The position numbers were made by a program, and so were the translations under genes. A stretch of DNA of 5,890 nt, taken from assembly GCA_030627405.1 (NCBI GenBank), contig DAOUSD010000132.1, positions 1-5,890 of the forward strand, in the 5' to 3' direction. Below are positions 1-4,747 of this stretch, in pieces. Positions within the stretch are counted from its first letter, which is position 1. Every line of letters starts with the position of its first letter. The notes under the pieces were generated by a model. It was not told the DNA's origin and ran no database searches. It worked only from the letters and a program-made list of their open reading frames with translations. The stretch is from Deltaproteobacteria bacterium (GTDB taxonomy: Bacteria; Desulfobacterota; Desulfobacteria; Desulfobacterales; ETH-SRB1).

Positions 1-263
1 AGTGATATTAATACTCTTTTTTCTTTAGGCTCACTTATGCGCGAGTTTCAGACGTTCTTAAATTTAATTGTCCGCTGCCTCAGGTTAATCTCATATTCGA
101 GTTTTCAAATTTCTGATTATAAATATTTTTACTGAAAATATTAAGCGAAAAGCAATATATATGCAAATAAAATTTGTTGCCCTGTCTCTTGCTGAAGCTC
201 CAAAGTTATTTTATTAAATTTCCACCTGAAATTACAAAAAAACTTACTGATGAGGTAATCGCC

Positions 264-419
264 ATGCCAAGCTGGAAATGCAGTAATTGCGGATATTCAT
301 TAGAAGCTGAAACTCCGCCCGAACAATGCCCTTCATGCAAAAAAAAATGCGAATTTCTGGACACCACCTGTTACACACCTGATTGTAAATCTGAAGGTGT
401 TGACAAGAGAATCGGTTAA
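264..419 (+). CDS. Rubredoxin-like small iron protein
   Basis: Encodes a 51-aa cytoplasmic protein whose first half is a minimal rubredoxin-type knuckle pair: C6-x2-C9-G-Y and C22-P-x-C25, the four ligands expected for one Fe(Cys)4 (or zinc) site. The tail adds C29, C36 and C41 in a KCEFLDTTCYTPDC stretch, which I associate with short rubredoxin-like proteins of anaerobes; that association is from memory. The frame is open upstream to about 174, but the ATG at 264 is preferred: it follows GAGG at about 8 nt and starts the protein just before the first cysteine pair. A redox or electron-carrier role is inferred from the ligands. The next gene starts 8 nt after the stop, so the two are probably co-transcribed, and this protein may donate electrons to the flavoprotein-reductase downstream. 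No HTH or membrane segment is present. Confidence 0.85.
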   Translation: MPSWKCSNCGYSLEAETPPEQCPSCKKKCEFLDTTCYTPDCKSEGVDKRIG

Positions 420-427
420 AAAACATC

Positions 428-1396
428 ATGCTGGCGCTTGGATTACAGGGAAGCCCTCGAAAAAACGGCAATACAAGTTATCTGCTTTCTGCTTTCATGA
501 ATGAACTAGAAAAATCAGGAGCGCAGATAAAAGTTATTAAAGCAGATGAGAAAAAAATTATGCCCTGTATAGAATGTTCTGTCTGTGAAAAGGAAGGTTT
601 CTGTCCGCTTGATGATGACATGAACTCTGAAATTTATCCTTTGCTACGTAGGGCTGATATTATTGTTGCCGCCACACCCATATTCTTTTACAGCGTTCCC
701 GCTCAACTAAAAGCTCTAATTGACAGAAGCCAGGCTTTATGGGCAAGAAAATACAGCTTAAAATTGAATGACCCAAACCGGAAATGGCGGCGCGGATTTC
801 TTCTTTCTCTTGGAGCAACAAAAGGAAAAAATCTATTTAATGGACTTCATCTTACAATTAAATATTTTTTTGATGCGATAGGTGCAAGTTTAGAGGGAAG
901 CCTGACATACAGACAGATTGAGAATTCAGGAGATATGAAAAAACATCCTTCTGTCCTAAATGATGTAAAAGAAAAAGCAAACCAGCTTATAACTCCTTTT
1001 CTTGGAAGGAAAAAAATTATGTTCGCCTGCCGGGAAAACGCCTGCCGCAGTCAGATAGCCGGCGCTTTCGCCCAGCACCTTGCGGGAGATAAATTTGAAG
1101 TTATAAGCGGAGGAAGCAGTCCTGCAAAAATGATTAATCCATTGATGGTTGAGGCTATGAGCGAAAAAGGGCTGGATATGGCCTTCCGTAAACCCGAATC
1201 AATTAAAAAGGCTGTTGCTGAAGTTAAGCCGGATATTGTTATTACTATGGGTTGCGGTGAGGAATGTGCTTTTATGTCCGGGGTTAAAACAGAGAACTGG
1301 AATCTGCCTGATCCAACAGGAAAACCAATTGATTTTATGCGTAATATCAGGGATGAAATCGAAAACAGAGTTGTTGGTCTAATAAAAAATTTTTGA
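428..1396 (+). CDS. Iron-sulfur flavoprotein-like / ArsC-type arsenate reductase fusion
   Basis: A 322-aa two-domain protein. Residues 1-190 match the NAD(P)H-dependent FMN reductase / flavodoxin fold: a GSPRKNGNT phosphate loop for FMN at residues 8-16, and PIFFYSVPAQLKALIDR at about 84-100. Residues 47-59 carry four cysteines spaced C-x2-C-x2-C-x5-C, the compact motif of archaeal/bacterial iron-sulfur flavoproteins (Isf), so a 4Fe-4S cluster is plausible. Residues 195-322 match low-molecular-weight tyrosine phosphatase / thioredoxin-type arsenate reductase: the CX5R loop is CRENACRS (C201-R207), the general-acid Asp is in NLPDPTG (D295), and TMGCGEEC supplies C276 and C280 as likely redox cysteines. 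Arsenate reduction fed by flavin electrons is inference; ArsH, another arsenic-linked protein, shares the N-terminal fold. The ATG follows the upstream stop by 8 nt with only a weak Shine-Dalgarno, consistent with translational coupling. Confidence 0.85.
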   Translation: MLALGLQGSPRKNGNTSYLLSAFMNELEKSGAQIKVIKADEKKIMPCIECSVCEKEGFCPLDDDMNSEIYPLLRRADIIVAATPIFFYSVPAQLKALIDRSQALWARKYSLKLNDPNRKWRRGFLLSLGATKGKNLFNGLHLTIKYFFDAIGASLEGSLTYRQIENSGDMKKHPSVLNDVKEKANQLITPFLGRKKIMFACRENACRSQIAGAFAQHLAGDKFEVISGGSSPAKMINPLMVEAMSEKGLDMAFRKPESIKKAVAEVKPDIVITMGCGEECAFMSGVKTENWNLPDPTGKPIDFMRNIRDEIENRVVGLIKNF

Positions 1397-1412
1397 GCAA
1401 AGAATACGCAAA

Positions 1413-1505
1413 ATAGATAAATATGTATGCACTGTTTGTGGTTATGTTTATGATCCTGAGCAAGGAGATCCCGATAATGGTATTAAGCCTGGGGAAAGCC
1501 GCTGA
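1413..1505 (+). pseudogene. Rubredoxin, 5' fragment
   Basis: Reading from 1413 gives IDKYVCTVCGYVYDPEQGD followed by PDNGIKPG, the first half of a classical ~52-aa rubredoxin with the first iron ligands CTVCG. Family members continue with a PF-x-x-L-P-x-x-W stretch and a second C-x2-C pair; here the frame passes into ESR and a TGA at 1503. No ATG is available: the codon where the start should lie is ATA (1413-1415), possibly a mutated ATG. Half of the iron ligands are missing, so no functional product is expected. It lies 16 bases after the Isf-ArsC gene and was probably once part of that redox operon. The break coincides with the start of UPF0175 homology in another frame. Confidence 0.8.
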
Positions 1506-1635
1506 ACTTGCTGGATATACCCGCCTGGAATTTATCCGGAAGCTTTAAGCGGAAAATGAGCCAATCTTTGATTACGATGAAGCGCTTATTGATGAAATGA
1601 TTAACAGCGCTAAAACCACCACGCATATTATTTAA
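1477..1635 (+). pseudogene. UPF0175-family (VapB-like) antitoxin relic
   Basis: In this frame the sequence reads LSLGKAAELAGYTRLEFIRK, then TAA (1546-1548), then AENEPIFDYDEALIDEMINS. This is the HTH core and the C-terminal 'FDYDE' segment typical of UPF0175 proteins, which are commonly the antitoxin partners of DUF3368 PIN-like toxins. Roughly the first 30-40 residues of the family are absent, replaced by rubredoxin sequence, and the in-frame stop splits the rest; both defects argue for a pseudogene. The leftover ORF from ATG 1477 has an AAGGAG at 1462-1467, but that motif belongs to the rubredoxin fragment. The DUF3368 relic starts 11 bases downstream, as expected for the module. Confidence 0.75.
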
Positions 1636-1646
1636 AAGTAACATGT

Positions 1647-1796
1647 ATGAAAGTTGTATCCAATGCCACACCAATTATTTCTTTATCCACGATAGGCCGG
1701 AGTCGTTCTTCCGGCTTTGGCCTTGAAGCGATTCGAGGATGTAAGAGCCTTTCATTAATCGGTTGTTGCAATTTTATCTTGATATTTGATTCCTAA
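1647..1796 (+). pseudogene. DUF3368 PIN-like toxin relic, N-terminal fragment
   Basis: The first 18 codons (MKVVSNATPIISLSTIGR) match the N-terminus of DUF3368 proteins, VapC-like PIN-fold presumed RNases whose genes usually follow a UPF0175 antitoxin gene. Homology ends at about 1700; the remaining 31 codons to the TAA at 1794 do not look like the family, and members are about 150-165 aa. Most of the toxin, including its later acidic residues, is therefore gone. Loss of homology coincides with a short inverted repeat (GCCGGA 1696-1701, TCCGGC 1710-1715), which may mark the deletion point or a terminator-like hairpin. With the antitoxin relic upstream it forms one dead TA module. Only the N-terminal block supports the call. 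Confidence 0.7.
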
Positions 1797-1827
1797 ATTC
1801 ATAAACTGAAAATAATATATGAATTTA
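1794..1827. repeat. 10-bp AT-rich inverted repeat
   Basis: TAAATTCATA (1794-1803) and TATGAATTTA (1818-1827) are perfect reverse complements around a 14-base AT-rich loop. They lie at the end of the DUF3368 relic frame and about 150 bases before the DUF4258 gene. There is no T-run, so a terminator is unlikely. It could be an operator for the downstream TA-like operon or simply an AT-rich chance match. Confidence 0.5.
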
Positions 1828-1845
1828 TGGAATGTAAGGATTATT

Positions 1846-1881
1846 TAGTTCGGTATTGGCCTTCGCCACCCAATAGTTCGG
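1846..1881. repeat. Hairpin bounded by 8-bp direct repeats
   Basis: TAGTTCGG occurs at 1846-1853 and again at 1874-1881. Between them TATTGG (1854-1859) pairs with CCAATA (1870-1875) across a 10-base loop. The arrangement could be a small imperfect insertion footprint or a regulatory stem. It lies about 100 bases before the DUF4258 start, in the 181-base stretch with no gene. Confidence 0.35.
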
Positions 1882-1977
1882 GACTTCAGGCTTAAAAAAA
1901 TGGCTCTCATACCAACTTTTAGGCGAGTTCTTTCAATACTTGAACACTGAAAGCATGGATTGCTGAAAGGAAGATCA

Positions 1978-2322
1978 ATGGTCTCCGGCAATGTACTTCC
2001 AGACAATCCTATAGAATTTATACGGCATTGTGTGGTGTACCGCAGAATTCAGTGGACTTATCATGTGAATATGCGGTTGAAAGGTAGATTCATTTCTCGA
2101 AATATGATCCTTGATTCCATTACTGACTATGAGATTATAGAGCAGTACCCCAAGGATAAATATCTGCCAAGCTATCTTGTCTATTCCCGTTATCAAAATC
2201 GCATATTCCATGTGCTGTTTGCCGTTGACGTGGAAGACGATAACGCACGAATCATTACCGCCTATTATCCAAGCCCACAGGAATGGGAGGAAGATTTCAA
2301 AACGAGGAGGCGATCACCATGA
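1978..2322 (+). CDS. DUF4258 domain protein, putative toxin of a TA pair
   Basis: A 114-aa protein matching the DUF4258 type found beside YgiT/MqsA-like zinc fingers: a YHVNMRLKGRFISR helix at residues 28-41, the D/E-rich IIEQYPKDKYLPSYLVY strand region at 53-69, FHVLFAVD at 78-85, and the terminal RIITAYYPSPQEWEEDF block at 91-107. DUF4258 is generally viewed as a small BECR/RelE-MqsR-like fold, so an mRNA-interferase toxin role is a family-based inference; no activity can be read from sequence. The start is the ATG at 1978, which has AAGGA 6 bases upstream; a TTG at 1960 is an in-frame alternative lacking a comparable site. The stop overlaps the next gene's start (ATGA), so the two are translationally coupled, with the putative toxin gene first as in mqsRA. 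No frameshift or stop disturbs it. Confidence 0.82.
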   Translation: MVSGNVLPDNPIEFIRHCVVYRRIQWTYHVNMRLKGRFISRNMILDSITDYEIIEQYPKDKYLPSYLVYSRYQNRIFHVLFAVDVEDDNARIITAYYPSPQEWEEDFKTRRRSP

Positions 2323-2540
2323 AATGTCATGTGTGTGGATCTACAATGAGATCTATGATCACAGATCTGCCCTTCAAATTAACTGAAGCAAGCATTGTTA
2401 TTTTGAAGAAGGTACCCGTCTTGCAGTGTGATGGTTGCAGGGAATACTTACTAGATGATCCTGTATTGGAGCGTGTGGAAAAAAGCCTTGAGAATGCAGA
2501 CGTTGCGGCAGAGATAGAAGTGCTTAGGTATGCGGCTTAA
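2319..2540 (+). CDS. YgiT/MqsA-type zinc-finger protein, putative antitoxin
   Basis: A 73-aa protein with C3-x2-C6 and C37-x2-C40, the same four positions that bind zinc in the N-terminal domain of E. coli MqsA (C3, C6, C37, C40). Around them it reads CHVCGSTM and VLQCDGCREYLL, typical of the YgiT-type zinc-finger family. MqsA is about 131 aa and carries a C-terminal Xre-like HTH; here only a short helical tail (VLERVEKSLENADVAAEIEV) follows, so any DNA binding would have to come from elsewhere. The start is the ATG at 2319, with a strong GAGGAGG at 2304-2310, 8 bases upstream. It overlaps the DUF4258 stop by 4 bases. The likely role is neutralising the DUF4258 protein by direct contact; this is inferred from family and gene pairing. 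Confidence 0.85.
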   Translation: MKCHVCGSTMRSMITDLPFKLTEASIVILKKVPVLQCDGCREYLLDDPVLERVEKSLENADVAAEIEVLRYAA

Positions 2541-2582
2541 ATGCGCCTAATTAAAGGATCAAGACGTAGAGGTAGAGAGTAA

Positions 2583-2756
2583 ATGGTAAGGAGAGCTGTC
2601 TTCAACAGTTCTCCCTGGGTATTCCTTGTTACCATGAATGAAGATGCGCTGCCCGCCGAGTTGCCAAAGGACTTTGATTTGCAGCAATACATCATGCCGA
2701 CCCGCTTGACAGATGCCAGTGAGAACGGCGGTTTGTTCGGTATTCGATTTGGATAG
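2583..2756 (+). CDS. Unrecognised 57-aa ORF (doubtful)
   Basis: Translates to 57 aa with a plausible protein-like middle (ALPAELPKDFDLQQYIMP at about residues 22-39) and the end GLFGIRFG before TAG. I recognise no family. No clear Shine-Dalgarno precedes ATG 2583; a second ATG at codon 18 is an alternative. A strong hairpin (2590-2614) covers its first codons, which argues against translation from 2583. It may be the tail of a decayed gene, a small gene of its own, or chance. Confidence 0.25.
   Translation: MVRRAVFNSSPWVFLVTMNEDALPAELPKDFDLQQYIMPTRLTDASENGGLFGIRFG
2590..2614 (+). terminator. Stem-loop 50 bases after the TA-like operon (no U-tract)
   Basis: GGAGAGCTGT (2590-2599) pairs with ACAGTTCTCC (2605-2614): ten base pairs including one G-U, closed by a 5-base loop CTTCA. 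It lies 50 bases downstream of the zinc-finger stop, where a transcript end would be expected. No T-run follows, so intrinsic termination is doubtful; it might stabilise the mRNA 3' end instead. Confidence 0.35.
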
Positions 2757-2794
2757 AGGTAAGGTTAAGCAGAAAAGATTATATTGCAACTAAG

Positions 2795-3138
2795 ATGTAT
2801 TTTGAAGTATACAGGGCACTAACGTCTGAACAGGTAGAGGATTTTCGACGGGCAAAAGAGAGTGGAGAAGATGTTGATTTGCCATCAGTTCCAGCCAATG
2901 CAAGGGCCAATTTTACTCAGGGATGGCAGGTGGGCGGTATCTTTATGGTATGCCTGATGACATGGATGAGCCAAACCTTACTATTCTGGTTGCAGGAAAA
3001 GAACAATTCCCTCATCCGGAAGGATTAGACAGTCAATCGTATGCTCTTGTTGTGACATTTTTGTTTGATGGTGAAGAGATTGATCTGTATAACCTTGTAC
3101 TGCAGAGGGTGAGGATTAGAGAAAGGGTTAGAGTTTAG
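2795..3138 (+). pseudogene. Unrecognised ~115-aa gene broken by a frameshift
   Basis: Two overlapping open frames appear to be halves of one gene. The first starts at ATG 2795 and reads MYFEVYRALTSEQVEDFRRA... through PANARANFTQGWQVG. The second continues from about 2935 as RYLYGMPDDMDEPNLTILVA... to DGEEIDLYNLVLQRV and the TAG at 3136. Adding one G to the GGG run at 2932-2934 joins them into a single acidic protein of about 115 aa of even character. I do not recognise the family. The last residues (RIRERVRV) come from purine-rich repetitive sequence and may not be native. No membrane segment, signal peptide or metal motif is seen. No good Shine-Dalgarno precedes 2795. Two separate overlapping genes is the alternative reading, less likely because the second ORF has no ribosome-binding site. 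Confidence 0.5.
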
Positions 3139-3649
3139 AATTAGGTTATCAGCGGAAATTTGCATAAATAGGAAGCGATTTTTGGGTGTCTAAAGAGCCA
3201 ACACATATAATCCATTTCAATGGAGAAAGATTTTTAGGCCCAGATAAATAACAATAATGGCTTTATTAACGGGTAGCCGGTAATTTTGGGATGCTCTTAA
3301 GTTCTAAAGCTTTAGACATATTATTACTTTTATTACACAGCTTGCTTTAGTTTATATACAGGGGATTGTTCTAAAACTGCAAATGTGAAGGGTATCCCAG
3401 AAATCCACCCACAAGGCGGTTAAAAGAATAATGAAAAATTAACTCAATGTGGGATGTCCCCCTTTTTCTCCAGGCTTTGATTAAAACTGTAAAACTGAAG
3501 TGCGTGCCCTTTTAACTGTTGACACAATTTAACTTTATCTTCCTGTAACTATTCGGCCACGAATTGCTACCAAATGGACTCGCATAGAAAAAAGATCTTA
3601 AATAAAAGTTTATCATAAACGGTTTTCCAACTCGTATGGGAGGAAAAAC
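3139..3649. other. 511-base stretch without a supportable gene
   Basis: No convincing gene on either strand; the longest plus-strand item is a 21-codon GTG ORF at 3186-3251 that I cannot place. Visible structure is limited. There is a perfect 14-bp palindrome TCTAAAGCTTTAGA at 3303-3316. Two loosely similar blocks begin AAAACTG(C/T)AAA at about 3373 and 3483, each followed about 20 bases on by a CCC. A consensus -35 TTGACA lies at 3519-3524, 125 bases before the DUF433 gene, but no good -10 sits at 16-18 bases; the nearest is TAACTA at 3546. It may contain a promoter for the downstream operon and older repeat debris. Confidence 0.5.
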
Positions 3650-3892
3650 ATGAAAGATTTGCTGAGACGCATCACTTTTAACAAAAATGTCCTTTGTGGA
3701 AAACCTATCATTCGTGGCCTGCGAATATCTGTCGAAGCGGTACTGGAACTGTTGGCCAAAGGAGTTACCGAGCAAGAAATTCTGGAAGACTATTCCGAGC
3801 TTGAACCAGAAGATATACGTGCCGTCCTGCTCTACGCACAGCATATGGTTGCGAAAGAGGATGTTTTTGATCGGGTTGGAGCTCAGGGATAA
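3650..3892 (+). CDS. DUF433 domain protein, VapB-like putative antitoxin
   Basis: An intact 80-aa protein with the DUF433 hallmarks: an N-terminal ITFNKNVLCGKPIIRGLRI block (residues 8-26) leading into a winged-helix-like VEAVLELLAKGVTEQEILEDY (28-48) and LEPEDIRAVLLYA (51-63). DUF433 proteins are about 75-80 aa, so it is full length. They commonly sit directly upstream of DUF5615 (Mut7-C/PIN-like) proteins as antitoxin partners and probable autoregulators; that role is taken from family context. ATG 3650 has GGAGG at 3639-3643, 6 bases upstream. The partner gene starts 5 bases after the stop but is broken, leaving this as an orphan antitoxin candidate. A conserved frame and strong ribosome-binding site suggest it may still be expressed. 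Confidence 0.85.
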   Translation: MKDLLRRITFNKNVLCGKPIIRGLRISVEAVLELLAKGVTEQEILEDYSELEPEDIRAVLLYAQHMVAKEDVFDRVGAQG

Positions 3893-3897
3893 CTGTT

Positions 3898-4258
3898 ATG
3901 AGGTTCTTGTTGGATGTTAACGCAAGTGGGGCCTTAGCGGGTTGGTAAATGGAACTTGGTCACGATGTAGTCAGGGTTAGTGAACAAAGATCCGAGAATG
4001 GCAGACGAGGACATTTTGAGCTGGGCGGTAAGGGACCGGAGAATTATTATCACAACAGATGGTGATTTTGAGGAACTGATCTGGAGAGAGAGTAAACCAC
4101 ATCGGGGGGTATTGCGTTTGGAAAACCTACCACGGGCTAAGAGAAAGATTCTTCTTCAAGACGTTCTGGATCTCCATAGCCCCGATTTGGAATCCGGAGC
4201 TAGCGTAATCGCGTCGACCAAGAAAGTTCGTGTTAGAAGGCCAATATTCACAGCTTAA
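3898..4258 (+). pseudogene. DUF5615 PIN-like toxin, disrupted by a stop and a frameshift
   Basis: The family match is clear across the whole length: MRFLLDVNASGALAGW (N-terminal strand with the conserved Asp), MELGHDVVRVSEQ, then in the next frame DPRMADEDILSWAVRDRRII, ITTDGDFEELIW and GVLRLENLPRAKR, ending KVRVRRPIFTA. Intact members are about 115-120 aa, as here (361 bases). Two lesions break it: TAA at 3946-3948 where a Leu codon such as TTA would fit, and one extra A in the AAA at 3986-3988; removing one A restores SEQDPRMADED. A short ORF from 3980 covers the C-terminal 92 residues but lacks the N-terminal acidic strand, so activity is unlikely. It follows the DUF433 gene by 5 bases. The intact toxin would be a presumed RNase of the VapC class; the family's activity is less well characterised than VapC itself. 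Confidence 0.85.
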
Positions 4259-4562
4259 CCCCATGCATTACAAAGTGAGCAGGGACCTGATGCCAGCGTA
4301 GGTGGGGGCCGGCATCCACCATACAACTTAGGACATGGGAAAAAGGCCGAGAGGCGGGGCGGATCTTTTTAAGGTGCCTGATGAGATGAATGAGCCCCAG
4401 AGCGGTTGACCTTTCCGATTCCGATTTCAAAAGAGTCTGGGAATTGTTGTCGGGGGAGAGGAAATAGGCTTGGACTGAGCTGAGGTCGGATTTAAGTGTT
4501 AAAAAAACCTGCCTCTCAAGTATCTTGGCATAATGGAAACATTACAACCATGGAGGATTGAG
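4259..4562. other. 304-base stretch without a supportable gene
   Basis: Higher in G+C in its first half, with a GATGCC/GGCATC inverted repeat around 4290-4317. A 25-codon ORF from ATG 4390 to TAG 4467 ends in FKRVWELLSGERK, but it has no ribosome-binding site and no recognised family. A possible extended -10 (TGG-CATAAT, box at 4529-4534) without a convincing -35 precedes the ORF start at 4563. Nothing else is seen. Confidence 0.45.
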
Positions 4563-4622
4563 ATGAAACAAATTCACAAAATTGATTTATTACTATGGAA
4601 ATGGGGTCAGGTCTGCCTTTAA
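4563..4622 (+). pseudogene. Abortive ORF: gene start cut off by the hairpin repeat
   Basis: ATG 4563 has a good GGAGG at 4552-4556 (6-base spacing) and a possible extended -10 upstream at 4529-4534. The frame reads MKQIHKIDLLL and then enters the first 76-bp repeat at 4595, stopping at TAA 4620-4622 after 19 codons. The signals suggest a genuine gene start whose body was lost when the repeat arrived. The eleven native residues are too few to name the gene, and they do not resemble the usual start of LivF. Confidence 0.35.
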
Positions 4623-4670
4623 CCCTTAATAATCTTGAGCAAGGGTCAACAGTAGACCTGACCCCATTTC
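4595..4670. repeat. REP-like hairpin, unit 1 of 2 (76 bp)
   Basis: The outer arms GAAATGGGGTCAGGTCT (4598-4614) and AGACCTGACCCCATTTC (4654-4670) are perfect 17-bp reverse complements. Inside, TTAACCCTT and AAGGGTCAA pair at eight of nine positions around a 13-base loop, so nearly the whole unit folds into one long imperfect hairpin. The GGGGTCAGGTCT core is a type I associate with REP/BIME-like elements of RAYT transposases; that link is from memory, supported here by a RAYT relic about 440 bases away. Confidence 0.85.
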
Positions 4671-4746
4671 ATGGAAATGGGGTCAGGTCTGCCTTTAACC
4701 CTTAATAATCTTGAGCAAGGGTCAACAGTAGACTTGACCCCATTTC
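4671..4746. repeat. REP-like hairpin, unit 2 of 2 (76 bp)
   Basis: A direct head-to-tail copy of unit 1 with no spacer. It is identical except for C to T at 4734 (4658 in unit 1), which turns one G-C pair of the outer stem into a G-U pair. The right arm of unit 1 and left arm of unit 2 also face each other as a 17-bp inverted repeat around ATG (4671-4673). LivF homology begins within a few bases of its end. Confidence 0.85.
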
Positions 4747-4747
4747 A

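Noticed and set aside
132..161. Promoter CTGAAA - 18 bases - TATATA upstream of the rubredoxin-like gene
   Set aside because: The region is so AT-rich that matches of this quality are expected by chance; both boxes deviate from consensus.
1483..1674. Minus-strand 63-aa ORF
   Set aside because: It lies opposite the UPF0175/DUF3368 relics, has no recognisable domain, and plus-strand homology explains the region.
1975..2211. Minus-strand 78-aa ORF
   Set aside because: Antisense shadow of the DUF4258 gene, which has clear family landmarks and a ribosome-binding site.
2559..2789. Minus-strand 76-aa ORF
   Set aside because: No family resemblance and no ribosome-binding site; probably chance in a region whose plus strand is also only weakly coding.
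3303..3316. Perfect 14-bp palindrome TCTAAAGCTTTAGA as an operator
   Set aside because: A palindrome of this size is not rare in about 6 kb and it is not placed near a gene start.
3519..3551. TTGACA promoter for the DUF433 operon
   Set aside because: The -35 is perfect but no acceptable -10 lies at 16-18 bases; TAACTA is 21 bases away.
3512..3844. Minus-strand 110-aa ORF
   Set aside because: Overlaps the DUF433 gene antisense; composition is irregular (Phe-rich) and no domain is seen.
3980..4258. Functional 92-aa toxin starting at ATG 3980
   Set aside because: It starts inside the DUF5615 domain just before the frameshift, lacks the N-terminal acidic strand and has no ribosome-binding site.
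4595..4746. CRISPR array
   Set aside because: The units are 76 bp, directly adjacent with no unique spacers, and each is a hairpin; the pattern fits REP-like elements, not CRISPR.
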